From Daedaleopsis sinensis (Eukaryota > Basidiomycota > Agaricomycetes > Polyporales > Polyporaceae): a stretch of DNA of 64,000 bases. A program made the position numbers and the translations under genes. The notes below the pieces were generated by a model, which was not told the origin of the DNA, ran no database searches, and saw only the letters and a program-made list of their open reading frames with translations. The DNA lies in NCBI GenBank assembly GCA_033807695.1, contig CM066307.1, positions 496,001 through 560,000 on the forward strand, read 5' to 3'. Positions 32,747-45,219 of the stretch are shown here, in pieces. Every line of letters starts with the position of its first letter. Within the stretch, counting starts at the first letter, position 1.

Positions 32747-35700
32747 ATGAAGCCCGCCTCGGGTACCCGCAAGCCCTACATCGGCAACACTCGCAGTCTC
32801 GTCCTCGCTCTCGATGTCGGCACTACCTTCAGCGGTGTCTCCTACGCCATCCTTGAGCCCGGAGAGATCCCCAAGATCCACGGAGTTACACGGTGGGTGA
32901 TACGCGCGTCGGGGAACGTCGCCAGCACTGAACAGCGGATCGATAGGTTCCCTGGCCAGGAACACGTCGCGGGTAACTCGAAGATACCCTCCATCATGTA
33001 CTACGATAGACACGGGGAGGTGAAAGCAGCCGGAGCAGAGGCAGAGAATGCCTCTACCGTCGCACTTGCGGAGGATGAAGGGTGGATGAAAGCCGAACTG
33101 TACGTCCGCTCCGCATGTTACTCTTCCCCAGGTCGCCGGACTTACAGACGTGAAGTTTCAAGCTGCGGCTTCGTCCAAAGACTATGAAGCTCAAAATGAA
33201 CGGCATGCGCCTCGCGCCGCTCCCACCCGGGAAGACTGCGGTAGACGTCTTCGGCGACTTCCTCTCCTATCTCTTCCGCTGTACTCGCTCCTTCATCATC
33301 GACACACACGCGAACGGTCATGCACTATGGCGAGCCGTCGAGCATGACCTTCAGTTCGTACTTAGTCACCCAAACGGATGGGAAGGCGCCCAGCAATCGA
33401 AGATGCGCAGGGCAGCTGTGTATGGCGGTCTGATTCCCGACACAGACGAAGGGAAGGCTCGGATACGGTTCGTGACCGAGGGCGAGGCGAGTCTGCACGC
33501 ATGCGTGCTCAATGGGCTTGCCGCGGACGTGCTATCTGTGAGTTTCATTCGGCTCGGTCAACTGTGGCGTCTCTCTGAAGTATGACCAGAATTCCTCTGG
33601 GCACGGTTTCATCGTTGCCGACGCGGGGGGAGGCACGCTCGATATCAGTTCGTATGCAATCCGCGGCACGTCCCCCCTCATCATCGAGGAGATTGCGCCT
33701 CCAGACTGTAAGTTCTTAAAGCATCGTCTTGCTGCACGTAACTGATTAGCGCGTAGGCGTTTTCGCCGGGTCGGTGTTCGTTAGTCGGAGAGCACGCGCG
33801 TTTCTCGAAGGTTAGCCTATGAGAAAGGTTATGTTAGCTCAATCTCACACATATCGTAGGCAAGCTTAAGGATTCGAAGTATGGCACGCCCGACTCCCTG
33901 GATCATATCACGAAGAGATTCGACGAAACTACCAAGCGGCTCTTCAGAGAACCCAAAGAGTTGCAATTCGTTCCTTTTGGCTCTCCTCTCGACAAGGATA
34001 TGTCTGTGGGCATCAGAGGCGGACAACTGAAGCTGACTGGGTATGTGCCGAAGATTGCTGTTTCACGCGAGCCCGGCTGAGTAACCCGATAAATAGCAAT
34101 GAGGTTGCCTCCCTGTTTGAACCTTCGATTTTATCCGCTGTCACGTCCATCAGGTCGCAAATCGAGGCGTCCGGGGGAGCCGTCAAGTCTGTGTGGCTTG
34201 TTGGAGGTTTCGCAGCGAGTCCGTGGCTCTTCAGCCAGCTCCAGGAGCGTCTGTCCCAGTATCAAGTCGTAGTCAGCAGGCCAGACACCCAGACGTGCGT
34301 AACCTCGTTCCTTCACATACGGTATCTTATACTGAACACAAATCCAGTTCGAAAGCAGTCGCAGATGGCGCGATCGGCTTCTACTGCGACCACCACGTCT
34401 CTGCTCGGGTGTCCAAGTTCATGTACGGCGTGGAGTACCTGCGCGAGTTTGATCCCAACGACGAGGAGCACAGCGCTCGTAAGCACCGATTGTTCGAGAT
34501 GCCCTCGGGGCCGAAACTTCTCCCGGACGCGTTCGACTGCATCCTTGCGCGGGGTGTCAAGGTCAAGGAGTCCAACGTCTTCAGCCGCAAGTACTGCACT
34601 GAGGTCACGAGCCTGTCGACCCTTTCGGTGTTCGAGGTCGAGATCTGGTGCTTCCGCGGGGGCGACATAATTCCGAAGTGGATCCATCGGTCGTCCGAGG
34701 AGTTTTCGACCCTGTGCTATGTGCGCGCAGACCTGTCGCCGCTAGCTAGTAGCGCACAGGCGAAGCCTGGGCGCACTGGGAAGAACTACTGGACAATCAT
34801 CTTTAGCATTGAGATCCACTTCGGTCTGACCGAGTTTAAGGCACGGATCAAGTGGGTCGACAACGTGAGTGTCACTCTTTGGGCTCACAGGCTGAGACTA
34901 ACCAATATCTCTTCTTGTCTCAAGGGCAAGACGAAGTAGTGAGTGCCGCTGACTTCCACAGGCATTCACCTCACTAATGCACCGATTCATAGCGGACCGG
35001 CCTCGATCGTCTACAATGAGAGCGGCCTCCGCGCGGAAGAGGATGAACCCGACAGCTCTCCAGAGGATAACGTAACGGTGCTATCCTCACCGTCGGATCG
35101 TGGTCCATCGCGTTCGGTCTCCCAACCTCCTTCCCGGGACCCTAGTATGCGGAGCGGACGCCCTTCTACTTACGCTTCTCCGCGGATGCCCACTCAAGTT
35201 GTCGAGCAACCTCCCATTCCCGTCAATACCCATAGCTTCGACATCGAGCGCTCACGCAAGGTCTCCGCATCCTCGGGCCATTCCAAGGGCAAGTCGCGCG
35301 AGATTCTCCCCAGTGGACACCAGACGCCGCGTTCTGGCCCTGTCGCGGAGCCGATACGCGCCGGTGACCGCTCTGTTAACGTCTCCGGTCGTTCTGCCGA
35401 GTCCGGACGGAGCGGGTACACGCACCTCGGTGAACAGCTCAACGACATATGGGGCAAGGCGAGCACCATCTCGTCGCCGCTCGCGGAGCACCCGCCCTAC
35501 ACCGCGTCGTACTCCCAACAGCCGTCCAGGCGGACGAGCAAGGCTCCGACCCCGCCAAGTGATCCTGTCCCGCCTGCCATGTCCAACCAGCCGACTCCGC
35601 CAACCATGTCTAGCATGCAAACTCCCATCATGGCGCCGCCGCCGCTGGCCCCGGGAGAACCTCCGATCCCTCGCCCACCTTCTGTGCTCTCCTACGCGAC

Positions 35701-37330
35701 TGTTCCTCCTTCGGCCGCGCCGTCCAAGCCGCCTACCCCACCTCCAGAGGAACCTCCTACCCCTTCCAAGGCGGCTACTCCCACTACCTCGAAGATTCCT
35801 ACCCCAACGAAGGCGGCTACTCCCGGTTGGGGATCCAAGGCTGCCACTCCGACGTGGGGATCTAAGGCAGCTACCCCGACGTGGGGCTCGAAAGCGGCCA
35901 CTCCCGCAGCGGGCTCGAAGATCCCGACGCCTGCGTCCGCGTCCAAAGCGGCCACTCCTAAGGCGCTATCCAAGGCGGCGACTCCCAAAGCGGCCACGCC
36001 TCGCGCTGCGACGCCCCCTCTCGAACCCGAGCCCGCCCCCCCTGCCGCAATTGAGCCTGCGCCCGAGCCCGAGCCTGCGCCGCCTGCAGAACCCGAGCCC
36101 GCCCCTGCGCCGCCTGCGCCAGAGCCCGCCCCCGTCTCCGCGCTCTTCGGCGAGGTCCCTCCGATCATCCACTCTTACTCGGACGCCGACGACGGGGTCA
36201 TCCCTCCTCTGCCCGGCTCGCTCGACGGCCCGGCGAACCCCGCAGGGGTCATGTCGCCCATGGCCGATCTGTGGCACACGCCCGTGCCCGACACTGCGCC
36301 CCCGACGAGTCAGGGTCTGTTCTCGGAGTTCCTCTCTGGGCCGTCGTGGGGCGGCACGACGGCGAAGCTCGGCGGGTGGGGCTTCGGCGGCGGTCAGAAT
36401 GCGGCGAACAACAACAATGACAACAACGGCGGCGGCGGCGGAGGAGGTGGAGGTGGTGGAGGCTTCGGCAGCTTTGGCGGATTCGGCTGGGGAGGCGGAG
36501 GCGGAAACAATGCCGCAGAGGAGGAGGAGAAGCGCAGGAAGCTGGAGCAGGAGCAGGAGCAGGAGCGGCTCCAGCGCGAGGAGGATGAACGCAGGCGCGC
36601 TGAGGAGGAGGAACGCAGGCGCGCAGAGGAGGAGGAGGCGGAGCGGTTGAGGCAGGAGGAGGAGAAGGCCAAGAACAAGCCCGCGAAGAAGATGACGAAG
36701 CGCGAGCAGATGGCGGCTGCGAAGGCTGCGAAGGAGGATGAGAAGAAGGTCCAGGCGGAGGAGCGGCGCAAGGCACGGGAGGCGGAGGAGGCAGTCGAGG
36801 CGGCGAAGGAGGCGGCCGAGGCGGCCGAAGCAGCACATCACGCGGAGGAACAGGCGGCGGACGCTGCGAGGCAGGCGGAACAGGAAGCTGTCGAGGCGGC
36901 GCAGAAGGCACACCAGGAGGTGGAGGATGCGAGGCAGGCGCAAGAGCTCGCCGACGCTGCGCTCGCCACCGCGCACACGCCGGCAGAGACGGCCGCTGCG
37001 GCCGACCTCTTTGCGGAGGCCCAGGAGGCCAACGCGGACGCGGCTGCTGCTGCACAGGTTGCGAATGCGGAGGCTGCTGAGGCGGCGGAGAAGGAGAAGG
37101 AGGAGGAGGAGGCCCAGGAGAACGCGGAGAACGCCGATGAAGATGCGCAGGCGGCTCTGGATAAGGCGCAGCAGACGCTGGACGAGGAGTGGGGCGTCCC
37201 GGTCGTCACCAAGGGCAAGAAGAAGAAGGGCACTGCGGGCGCGCTGGCCACGCCTGACCCACTCTCCCGCCAGAACTCCGAGGCACCCTCCGAGTTCGGC
37301 ACCAAGAAGAAGAAGGGCAAGAAGAAGTAA
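32747..37330 (+). CDS. Hsp70-like ATPase with long repetitive C-terminal tail, 1369 aa, ten exons
   Basis: Actin-fold ATPase of the divergent, HSPA12-like Hsp70 group that is abundant in basidiomycetes. Exons are 32747-32892, 32947-33099, 33156-33537, 33581-33707, 33757-33810, 33860-34040, 34097-34294, 34348-34864, 34925-34938 and 34993-37330; all phases agree. Signatures are phosphate loop 1 (ALDVGTTFSGVSY, about residue 23), FKLRLRPKTM, phosphate loop 2 (VADAGGGTLDISSY, about 241) and the adenosine motif (VWLVGGFAASPWL, about 384). The usual family end (GPASIVY) is not followed by a stop. Splicing of a 14-bp exon and the next 54-bp intron carries the frame into a 770-residue tail. The tail has SKAATP repeats, Glu-Pro-Ala repeats, a poly-Gly run, a Glu/Arg/Ala coiled coil and a Lys-rich end. 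If the last intron is retained, a stop at 34937 gives an ordinary-length protein. Confidence 0.88.
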
Positions 37331-38024
37331 CCTGCTCCCATGACCCATACACGACCTGTATACGACTGGCGAACCCTGGACGACCACGAGATACCTGTGC
37401 TTCTTTCTGTCTGTTTAGTGCTTGTTGTATACTTGGAAGGTCGATCTGTGATCATGTATGCTTAGGATCATGTGTTGGTAGTTTGTTATCGCTGTCGCAA
37501 AATGTACATAGAATGGGACTTGTTGGGCTAATGATATGCTCCCCATCGTGTTGACAAAATATTAGCTCTCGACTTCAAGCTGCTTCGACTGTATGACCCC
37601 CAGCAACTTATCTGAAGATAGTTTTCACAGGATTGAAGTTTAAACTCTGGCCACCGCATAGAACTTCATGTCTAGGTCAGGAGTCAGAGCTATCAGGTAT
37701 GACCACCGTGTAACGGTTAACCCCAGCCAGATCGCCTCCTTGTTGGGCTCGCCTCCTTGTTCTAACTTGAAGGAGGCAATGTCCTTATGACTAGAATGGG
37801 AAATAGGAGATGGTTGCCTATCGTGGTGCCCGTGGTCATTTACAGCTGTTTTCCCGCCGCTGCATAGAGCGCTTGTACGCCTTCCAGATAAGGAATATGC
37901 TTATGTACGCCTTCCTGATAAGGTAAGTGCTTACGTACGCTATCCGCTATCAGTATCTCGCACAGATATCCGTGGCGAGCCAGAATTCGCTCTTCCCTGA
38001 ACCACAACCTTCCTCGGTAGCGCA
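37331..38024. other. Intergenic, no gene seen
   Basis: About 690 bp between the Hsp70-like stop and the ATPase B start. It holds a short direct repeat (two copies of CTTATGTACGCCTTC-like sequence near 37870-37935). No domain-bearing frame and no transposon end were found. Confidence 0.5.
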
Positions 38025-41000
38025 ATGTCTAGTCTCAAACGGACGGGCGATCCTCTCCACCAATCCTCTCCAGCGAAGCATCCCAACCTTGAATCAACCA
38101 CCGAGACCCAGTCGATGGATATAGACTCCGAGTCCGTTGCCCCGGCAGATGTCGAGAACGATCTGAAGTTCGTTAGCCCTACCCGACTCCCTCAGTCGAA
38201 ACTCTCTACAATCAATGCTGCTATCAGCGAAACCATCGCCCTGCACGGGAGGAACATTGAGCAGTACATGGTCTTTGCCGTCCTGACGGCGGTTCACGCA
38301 CAATGCGTCAAGGACAACTTGCCATTCGTAACGGGCTCTGAAGTTATTCAGCAATTGGTTGTTGAATATTCATCTAGCCTACAAGCACTATGCAAAACCG
38401 CCATCGATAAGAGGGATTTCAGCCGGATCATGCTAATCAGTAAGTTCTCAACTACTGTCGATTCACATACACTAAATTAGCACAATAGGCCAGTTTTGGA
38501 AGCAGGAGGACGTGATTCTTATGAAGCAGCTGGAGGCAGACCAAAAGATATTGAAAAGAGGTCAGTTCCTTTCAACGTGCTGTTCCGATGCTGGGCCTTG
38601 ACTGTTCACGGCGATCAATCTGACGTACTTCTCAGCCGTTGAGGATTCCTGGACAGCCCCGTTTCTCGGACACTGCCAAGACGTACTTATTCGCAACCTA
38701 CGCAATATGTATCGCGGATCCCTGAGATTGGCGGAGAACAAGAATTCTGGGCTAATCTACCTCACACACACCACCATCATCCAAAGTTCTGGATCTGGCA
38801 AATCACGACTGGTCGATGAGGTTGCACGAACCATCTTCACCATCCCTTGTAACATCCGGGCTGAGGAAGATGAGCGATGTACGTGCCCTATATTTCACTC
38901 TCATCACTGTGAGATATATTGACACTCTGAGCCGCAGATGGTGCCTGGCCAGCATCCGATACAGCCATCAGTTCCCTTCTCGGCGTGGAACTTGTTGATG
39001 GTGTGGTGAGCGAACAGATTGTCTACTGTTGTTACCTGCTCTTTCTCCAAGTATTGTTTCGATGCACCGTTGAGGCTCTCGATGCCTGGTCGGAGGACTC
39101 GCCGCAGGAGCATACCGCCCGACTCGCGTCGCGCTGGCGCGACTACCTTTCTCGCGACGGGGGCAAGAATCGCAAGGAGCTATACGGGCGCGTTGCAAGC
39201 AAAACGGTGTGCATCGGTGTTTGAGTATGCTCGATGTCGTGGACTAACAACCGTGGATTAGACGACCCTCAGAGACGAATACAAACTCCGGAACGCGATC
39301 AGCGTGAGTAAGCACGTTGAGGAGAAAATCCTTACGTCCGCAAAGGAGGCGCTCGCAAAACTCGTTGGTCGTGTTTGCCCATTTTCTAGCTGTCCCGCCG
39401 ATAGCTTGCATGGTTCCGAGCTACACCTATTGGTCTACTTCGACGAGGCTCACACCCTCACTAAGAAGCTCATACAACCACAAACAGATCAGCCTTCGGG
39501 CCCTATCGCATCTGGAAAATATCCACTCGACGTTCTTTACACAGCGATGGACGACTTACGACTGGGTGGACTGTTCTCGGTATTCATGTCCACCGAGTCG
39601 AAGCTGCATTTGTTAGCGCCTTCCGCTACAACGGCCCGTTCCGCTCGTTATGGCCGCGATGTCAGTACCCTGCACCCCCCCCTCACTGAGACACCTTTCG
39701 ACTGCTTCGGCTCGTTCCGGATCGATCCCAAACGGATAAAAGCGAGCGACTTGTGCAATATAGCCTTCATGTCGTGTTTCGGACGTCCTCTGTGAGTTGG
39801 ATCCCACGTGTCTGCACAGATGGCTTGTGGCTCATGTCGTATAACATCGCAGCTGGCGCTCGCTACTGTGGCCATTCACCGACAATCTGCTCAAGCAATT
39901 CGCTGAGAATGGCGAAAACAGCGAACCCATTCATTTCTCCCTCGGCGATCGTAATATTATGCAACAGCAGTACAGCTCATTGCTCAAAGTCGCGCGCCAG
40001 AAGCTCCTCTGTGACATGGATATATCTCGGCCGTGCTCGTCCTACTCGCGGGTCGCGCAGTCTGCTGTTCTTGACGCCCGGGTCCACCTCTCCTTCGAGC
40101 CTAGTCGCATTTCCAGTCAACAACATGTGGCCGAGTTGGTCGCAAGCCACATGCGGACGGCTTATTCTATCCCCAAGCATCGCGAGTACATTTGCTCCGG
40201 CTACTCGTCAGAACCTATCCTGGCCTTGGCCGCCACGCAGCTGATGCATGACTGGGACGCTCAGTCTGGCACGATGAACAGTCCCGCTGTGAGCATCTTG
40301 CAAATGCACCTCGATCACGATCTCCTCCATCCAGGCGAGGGAGGCGAGGCGGTCGCACGTTCGTTGCTCTTGACTGCCCGTGATCGCGCGACACCGTTGG
40401 ATCCCGAAGATACCGACCACTGGAGGCGTCCCTCCTGCGCTCGGCTCGTTCCGGTGAACAACTTCATCACGGCACTATTTCCAAAGGACGTCGCAGAGGC
40501 GATCTTGGAAAGCGTACCAGACAACCTTCCTCCGAATGTGGTAGAACTTGAAGATGGCTCCAAAACCGTTAAGCACGTTAAGTTCAAAGAGGCGTTCAAG
40601 AATGCCGTCATCAACTTCACACACTTCGCAAAGTTCGCGGACGATTCGGCGATCGACCAGTGTACAGCGCTCGGATGCTTCCTGCGCGGAATGGCCCCTA
40701 TCTGCCGTAACAATGCCCCACTCGCCGACGCGTTCATCCCAGTTTGCATGGACCCATCCAAGCCGCTCACTCCCGAAAATATGTCCGGGATCATCGTCCA
40801 AATCAAGGCACGAGCTAAAGCCGAAGCAACGAATGCGTTAGCATTCACACAGAAGCAGGTTGGTCTGTTCCCGACTGGGTCGCCGCTGCGTGCATACGTT
40901 ACTCTGTTCATGGAGCTTGGCGTCACCCACCCCCCGCCACCGCTTGCGCGCACACCCACCCACTACAACCCGGGTGAGGCGAACAAGAACAAGAACAAGA

Positions 41001-41593
41001 AGGCGCTCGAGAGGCAACGGGCGGACCGTGATGGACCAGAGCCCGCACTAGCCGAGACACCCTCCAGGTTTAAAATCCTGGCCGCGCCCTCACGAGGGCG
41101 AGCGCGGTACGATCATCCCCGTTACTCTATCTATGTGTACGGGTGCTCTCCGACAGTGTACAACGTCATCCGTGAGCATGAGCGTCCGGTCTACCGCAAG
41201 ATCCTCCGCGCTGGCCAACTTCTCGGCGAGCATCCGAACCAGGACGCGCGGTCTCTCGCGATGGTCCGCAACCAGAAGCCGTTCTTTGCCGTTGGGCACG
41301 CGTCCTGGCACTGGCTCGACGGCTCGTACGGGCTGAGTCCCGACGAGGACGAGTGGAATGCCTTGTGGACTGAAGGCCAGGAGCCTGTCGAGGCTGGTGC
41401 AACTGATCAAGATGGCGGCGCTGTGCGCGTTGGCAAATATGACAGTGACGGTTCCGACCACGAGAGTGACGGAGACTCGGAGATGGACGAACATGATGAC
41501 GGTGATGTGGAACGTGATGATGGCGATGTGTTCATGGAGAGTCCGACCCACGCTGCTGGTCCGAGTCGCCGTCCTGGCTCGCTGGCCAAATAG
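38025..41593 (+). CDS. P-loop ATPase family protein, copy B, 1089 aa, six exons
   Basis: Intact paralogue of 27843-32488. Exons 38025-38439, 38489-38560, 38636-38878, 38938-39206, 39262-39791 and 39853-41593 have GT-AG borders and matching phases. Residues 1-65 form a Ser/Pro/acidic leader nearly identical to copy A. Around residue 200 lies Walker A (IIQSSGSGKSRLVDEVA), then a Walker B-like HLLVYFDEAH and FMSCFGRPLW. The C-terminal exon holds FKNAVINFTHFAKFADDSA, LADAFIPVCMD and GIIVQIKARA. D...QxK in the last two is a possible PD-(D/E)XK nuclease core (inference). The end is Asp-rich. The architecture, an ATPase in front of a possible nuclease with a shared leader and variable body, recalls Crinkler/RHS-type effectors, but I see no ubiquitin-like header. 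The function is unknown. Confidence 0.85.
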
Positions 41594-42148
41594 GCTGGAC
41601 ATCTCTCGACCGAGTCGCTCAATAGAGTCCAATCCGGCGGCTTTGAGGGACTTAGAACTCGAGTTATCATTTGGTTATTGTTGTCTCCCGGTATTGCCGC
41701 CCTTACGACCTGTACTTATATTACTGGTCTCCCTATGTACTAAAATCATGTCGTAACAGTGTGTCTTTTCATTCAAGTCATACACTTTGGCATAGCTATA
41801 ATACCAGTGGCACACAAAGTCACATCGTCGAATGTCTGGCACCTTTTGCCGCGGTTTCCTGATGCACCGGGCGGCTCAGGTGCTGAGATATCAAGGAGGT
41901 GATGAAGAAGAATTGCCAGCGAACGTCGGGGACGTTAGCCCTAGGAAGTTAATATGTCAACCACTCCGCGAGGCAGCAAACAGAGGCAAACAACCGCAGG
42001 CGCATCGGACTGATGTTCTCTCAGCGTAGGGCTCACTAGTCACTAGCTAGTCACTAGTCACTAGTGCTCATTACATACTCTACTCTCTCGCTCACAGCAT
42101 TCTCGTACTACTCTGCAGTGCGGTACACACTGGCTCGCCCCAGCCGTA
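41594..42148. other. Intergenic, no gene seen
   Basis: This stretch holds short ACTAGT-rich repeats near 42035-42063 and a lone TTTCCTGATG at 41855-41864 that resembles a CATCAG-family right end, but no matching left end was found. No gene is supported. Confidence 0.5.
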
Positions 42149-44607
42149 ATGATGCCACAAGGTAACCATGCGAGCTTCCGTTCGTCTAACAATGTAGACC
42201 CTAACCAGGCCATGATCGCCAGCCAGCAGAAACACATCACGGAGCTCGCCCAGAAGAACAGGTCCCTTGAGCAGACCATCACCCGGCTCAAGGCCGCCGT
42301 CGCGGACGAGCAGACCCACACCGCGGACGCGATGGCGCAGATCCAAGAGCGCTGGAAGACGGAACAGACAGAGTGGCGGGACGGGTGCGAGAGGCTGCAG
42401 ACCGCGCTGCGAATCGCGCACCTGCACACCGCGGCGGCGCTCGACCGGGAGCACGTCACGCTGCTCGAGGCAAAGGGGGCGCTGGACATCTGCGTGGTCA
42501 CCCATGGCCGCCGCTCTTTGGCCACAATCGACAAGAACACCGCCAGGAGGTTGTATCTAGTTTGGCTGGCGTGCCAACGGGTCGCTGCCGGAGAGGTGAA
42601 GGTCGAGATGTATTTAGCCGGGTACCACAACAAGATGTACGCGGTTCCGCTGTGGTGGTACCAGGTCTGCGCAGACCACCGCATCAACGGCTATCGCTCG
42701 GTCCTCGTTGAGGGCAGTAACCCGTACAAGAAGAAAGCGAGGACCGACAGCAAGCCCGATAGCAAAGGCAAGGGCAAGGCGGTTGCTCGACGGTCCCGTT
42801 CCGCGACGTCCACGGAGCCTCCGCTGTCGACAACCAGTGGTCCGACAACTCCGCGGGACGCCGGATCCAGTTCGACTGCCGCCCCGCCTTCTTCGACCGG
42901 CACGGACTCCTCAACAGTGCAGGAGGGCGACGGGATGGCCGTGGACATGGAGTCCACAGTGGACACTCCGGAACAGGCTCCAGATGCCCTTGCGGACGGC
43001 GAGGGGCCGTATGCAGGACGTCTCTTGCGCGAGGAGTCAACATATGCGCGAGGAGGAGCTGTGGTCGTCAGCGACACCATTCGCAGTCAGACGCTGCGTC
43101 TGCGGGCTGCAGTTTCATCTTATCGCGAGATTCGCAAGGTCAGCAAGCAACCACCGCTCAGCACGGATGCTGCGTTGCAGATGGAGCAATCCGCAAGAGT
43201 AGCTGAGACTCTCCGGATGTCTCGCGCAATCCGCATTCTGCCGACTCCTGGTAAGTTGCTAATGTCCGCACTTTTATTGCTACTCACAATAGTGACAGCG
43301 GGATGGCCATCTCTTCCGCGTGTTCCGCCTCCGCCCCGTTCCTCCGCACTCCTGTTGGATAATACAGCACCCCCGTCCGTGGGCCCCGCTCAAGTTGCCA
43401 TCCCCAACATCCCTCCCGTGGCAGGTCCGTCCAGCCGCCGCCTTGAAGACGTCCCCCCCGCCCCTCCCGTCGCAGGTCCGTCCAGCTGCCGCCTGCCCCC
43501 CGCCTCCCTCCTTGCAGGTCCGTCCAGCTGCCCCCTGTCTGTGCCTGACATCATCCCTCCGATCCCGCGCGCAAGCACTTTCATGCTCCCAACCGGTGTC
43601 GCATCTCTGATGGCTGATGCCAGAGGAAGTCTCACTGCTGCGCAAGCCCTCCGTCCGACCCTCACCTCCATCCGCATGAAAGCTGATGACATTATGCGGG
43701 TTCTCGGGTCTCGTGTGCAAGGCTTGTTCTCCATCGTCGAGTACCCGGACAATCCGACGGAGCTGGGCACGTATCTCAGCCAGAAAATGGCTCTGCTTGC
43801 TGCAGACATTCGTGAAGCTCTCCAGGTCGCCATCGACATCACGCGTGCGCAGGACACCGTGCTCACCGCAATTCAGCATGTCCCCACGGTGCCTGTGAAC
43901 GAGCACATGCTCCATCAGATGCTGGAGTACACGGACTCCTTGTGGGCAATCTTCACGGAGAGCTGGGATCACATTGCAGCGATGGTCGATGAAGTCCGGG
44001 CGGTACACACGGAGCTTCGGAATGTCCGTCAAGAGCAGACGGAGGTTCTACGCCGTCTCGAGGCTGTCCCGAATGACACCGCAGTGAGCGTCGAGCCACT
44101 CGTCGAGAACCTCTCGAAGCAGATGCTCGAGGTGATCGGCAATGTGGTCAAGATGCTCCAGGTCCAGCTCACGAGGATGTCAGACGCGGTACAAGGACGG
44201 AACATCACCTGGGATGAGCGCAAGAAGCTGCTTGCAGCGCTGGAGGCCCCCCTGGACGCTGCGCTGAACGATGCGCAGAAGCGTCTGCAGCCTGTCGCGC
44301 TGGCGGATCGACAGGGTCGCCACTCCCGAGAGCTGCGCGCCCTCGCAGAGCGTGTCAAACAGATGGAGAGTCAGGTCGGAGTGTCGGCTCCGCTCGTTGA
44401 CGACGACTCCGGTCTACGGACCACTTTTGCGGAGGAGCTCCGTCGACTTTCCGCCCGAGTCGACAACCTTGAGCGACGTGACTCCGGGGAGGAGGAGGCG
44501 AGAGTTTGATCCCATGTCGACTCCTACCTTGCTCAACTCGGAATCGACCACACAATCATCGGAGCACTGTCCGGACTCCAGCCGTCATCTGGAGATGTTC
44601 CCTTGCC

Positions 44608-45002
44608 TGTTACGGTTTCATATACGATTAGCTAAGCAGCAGTCTTCTTTCTTGTACTATTAGTCAGCTACGTACTGTGCTTACTGCGGACTTTGCTTTC
44701 TTAGTCATCGTATGCCTTCTGTATGCTACGGACTGTGCATTCGGACTGTGCACGACTAAGCATCTTAGTCATACGAAGCATTCCGCAGTAGTCAGACATG
44801 TATATAAGGGACGACGCCTCAGAGCGACTCCCCAGCTTTTAGTCTCTTCGCGAATAACACAGGCTTTCACAAGCAAGTTATACCTCGCTCTCACTTTTGT
44901 CTTAGCAAGTGTCTCTCTTCGACAAGACAGATCGACTAGCTAGACGCGCAACTTAACCACAAGCATAGCTTTACGTTTAAAGTAGCGCTCGAGAGCGTAA
45001 CA
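44608..45002 (+). repeat. 5' LTR (395 bp)
   Basis: TGTTACG...CGTAACA. It carries a TATA box (TATATAAGGG, 44801-44810). The predicted transcript start is near 44834 at AGCTTTTAGTCT, making U3 about 226 bp. An 88-codon frame within it is repeated in the other LTR and is not regarded as a gene. Confidence 0.95.
44801..44810 (+). promoter_or_regulatory. TATA box of the 5' LTR promoter
   Basis: TATATAAGGG lies 33 bp upstream of the predicted R start (44834). It is duplicated at 52896-52905 in the 3' LTR. Confidence 0.75.
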
Positions 45003-45004
45003 TT

Positions 45005-45016
45005 AGACTAAAAGCT
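45005..45016 (+). promoter_or_regulatory. Self-primer binding site of the LTR element
   Basis: AGACTAAAAGCT, two bases after the 5' LTR, is the perfect 12-nt complement of AGCTTTTAGTCT at 44834-44845. That segment is where the RNA 5' end should lie, 33 bp after the TATA box. There is no TGG typical of a tRNA primer site. This is the arrangement of self-priming Tf1/sushi retrotransposons. Confidence 0.75.
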
Positions 45017-45219
45017 TTACCTCTCCACTTTTCGAAGTGCAGAGAACCCACACGAACCCAGAAAGGTTCCTTCCCTAGCTCGAACGCAGGAAAGGAAAAG
45101 ACACAGCCAGCACGGCGGAAAAAAGGATAGACCATCCTCTCCTCAGAAGGCAACAGGAGCGAACGACAGATAGGATTAAACCCCTACCATCGTTACCAAG
45201 GATAGTTATCCCAGAAGTC

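Noticed and set aside
35966..37387. 473-codon Leu/Arg-rich frame on - opposite the Hsp70-like tail
   Set aside because: Mirror image of the Glu/Ala/Lys-rich repeats on +; it has no independent support.
41855..41864. TTTCCTGATG resembling a right end of a CATCAG element
   Set aside because: No matching left end and no flanking 2-bp duplication with a partner were found upstream.
44677..44943. 88-codon ORF found identically at 52772-53038
   Set aside because: It lies within both LTRs and includes the TATA box and transcript start, so it is LTR sequence rather than a duplicated gene.
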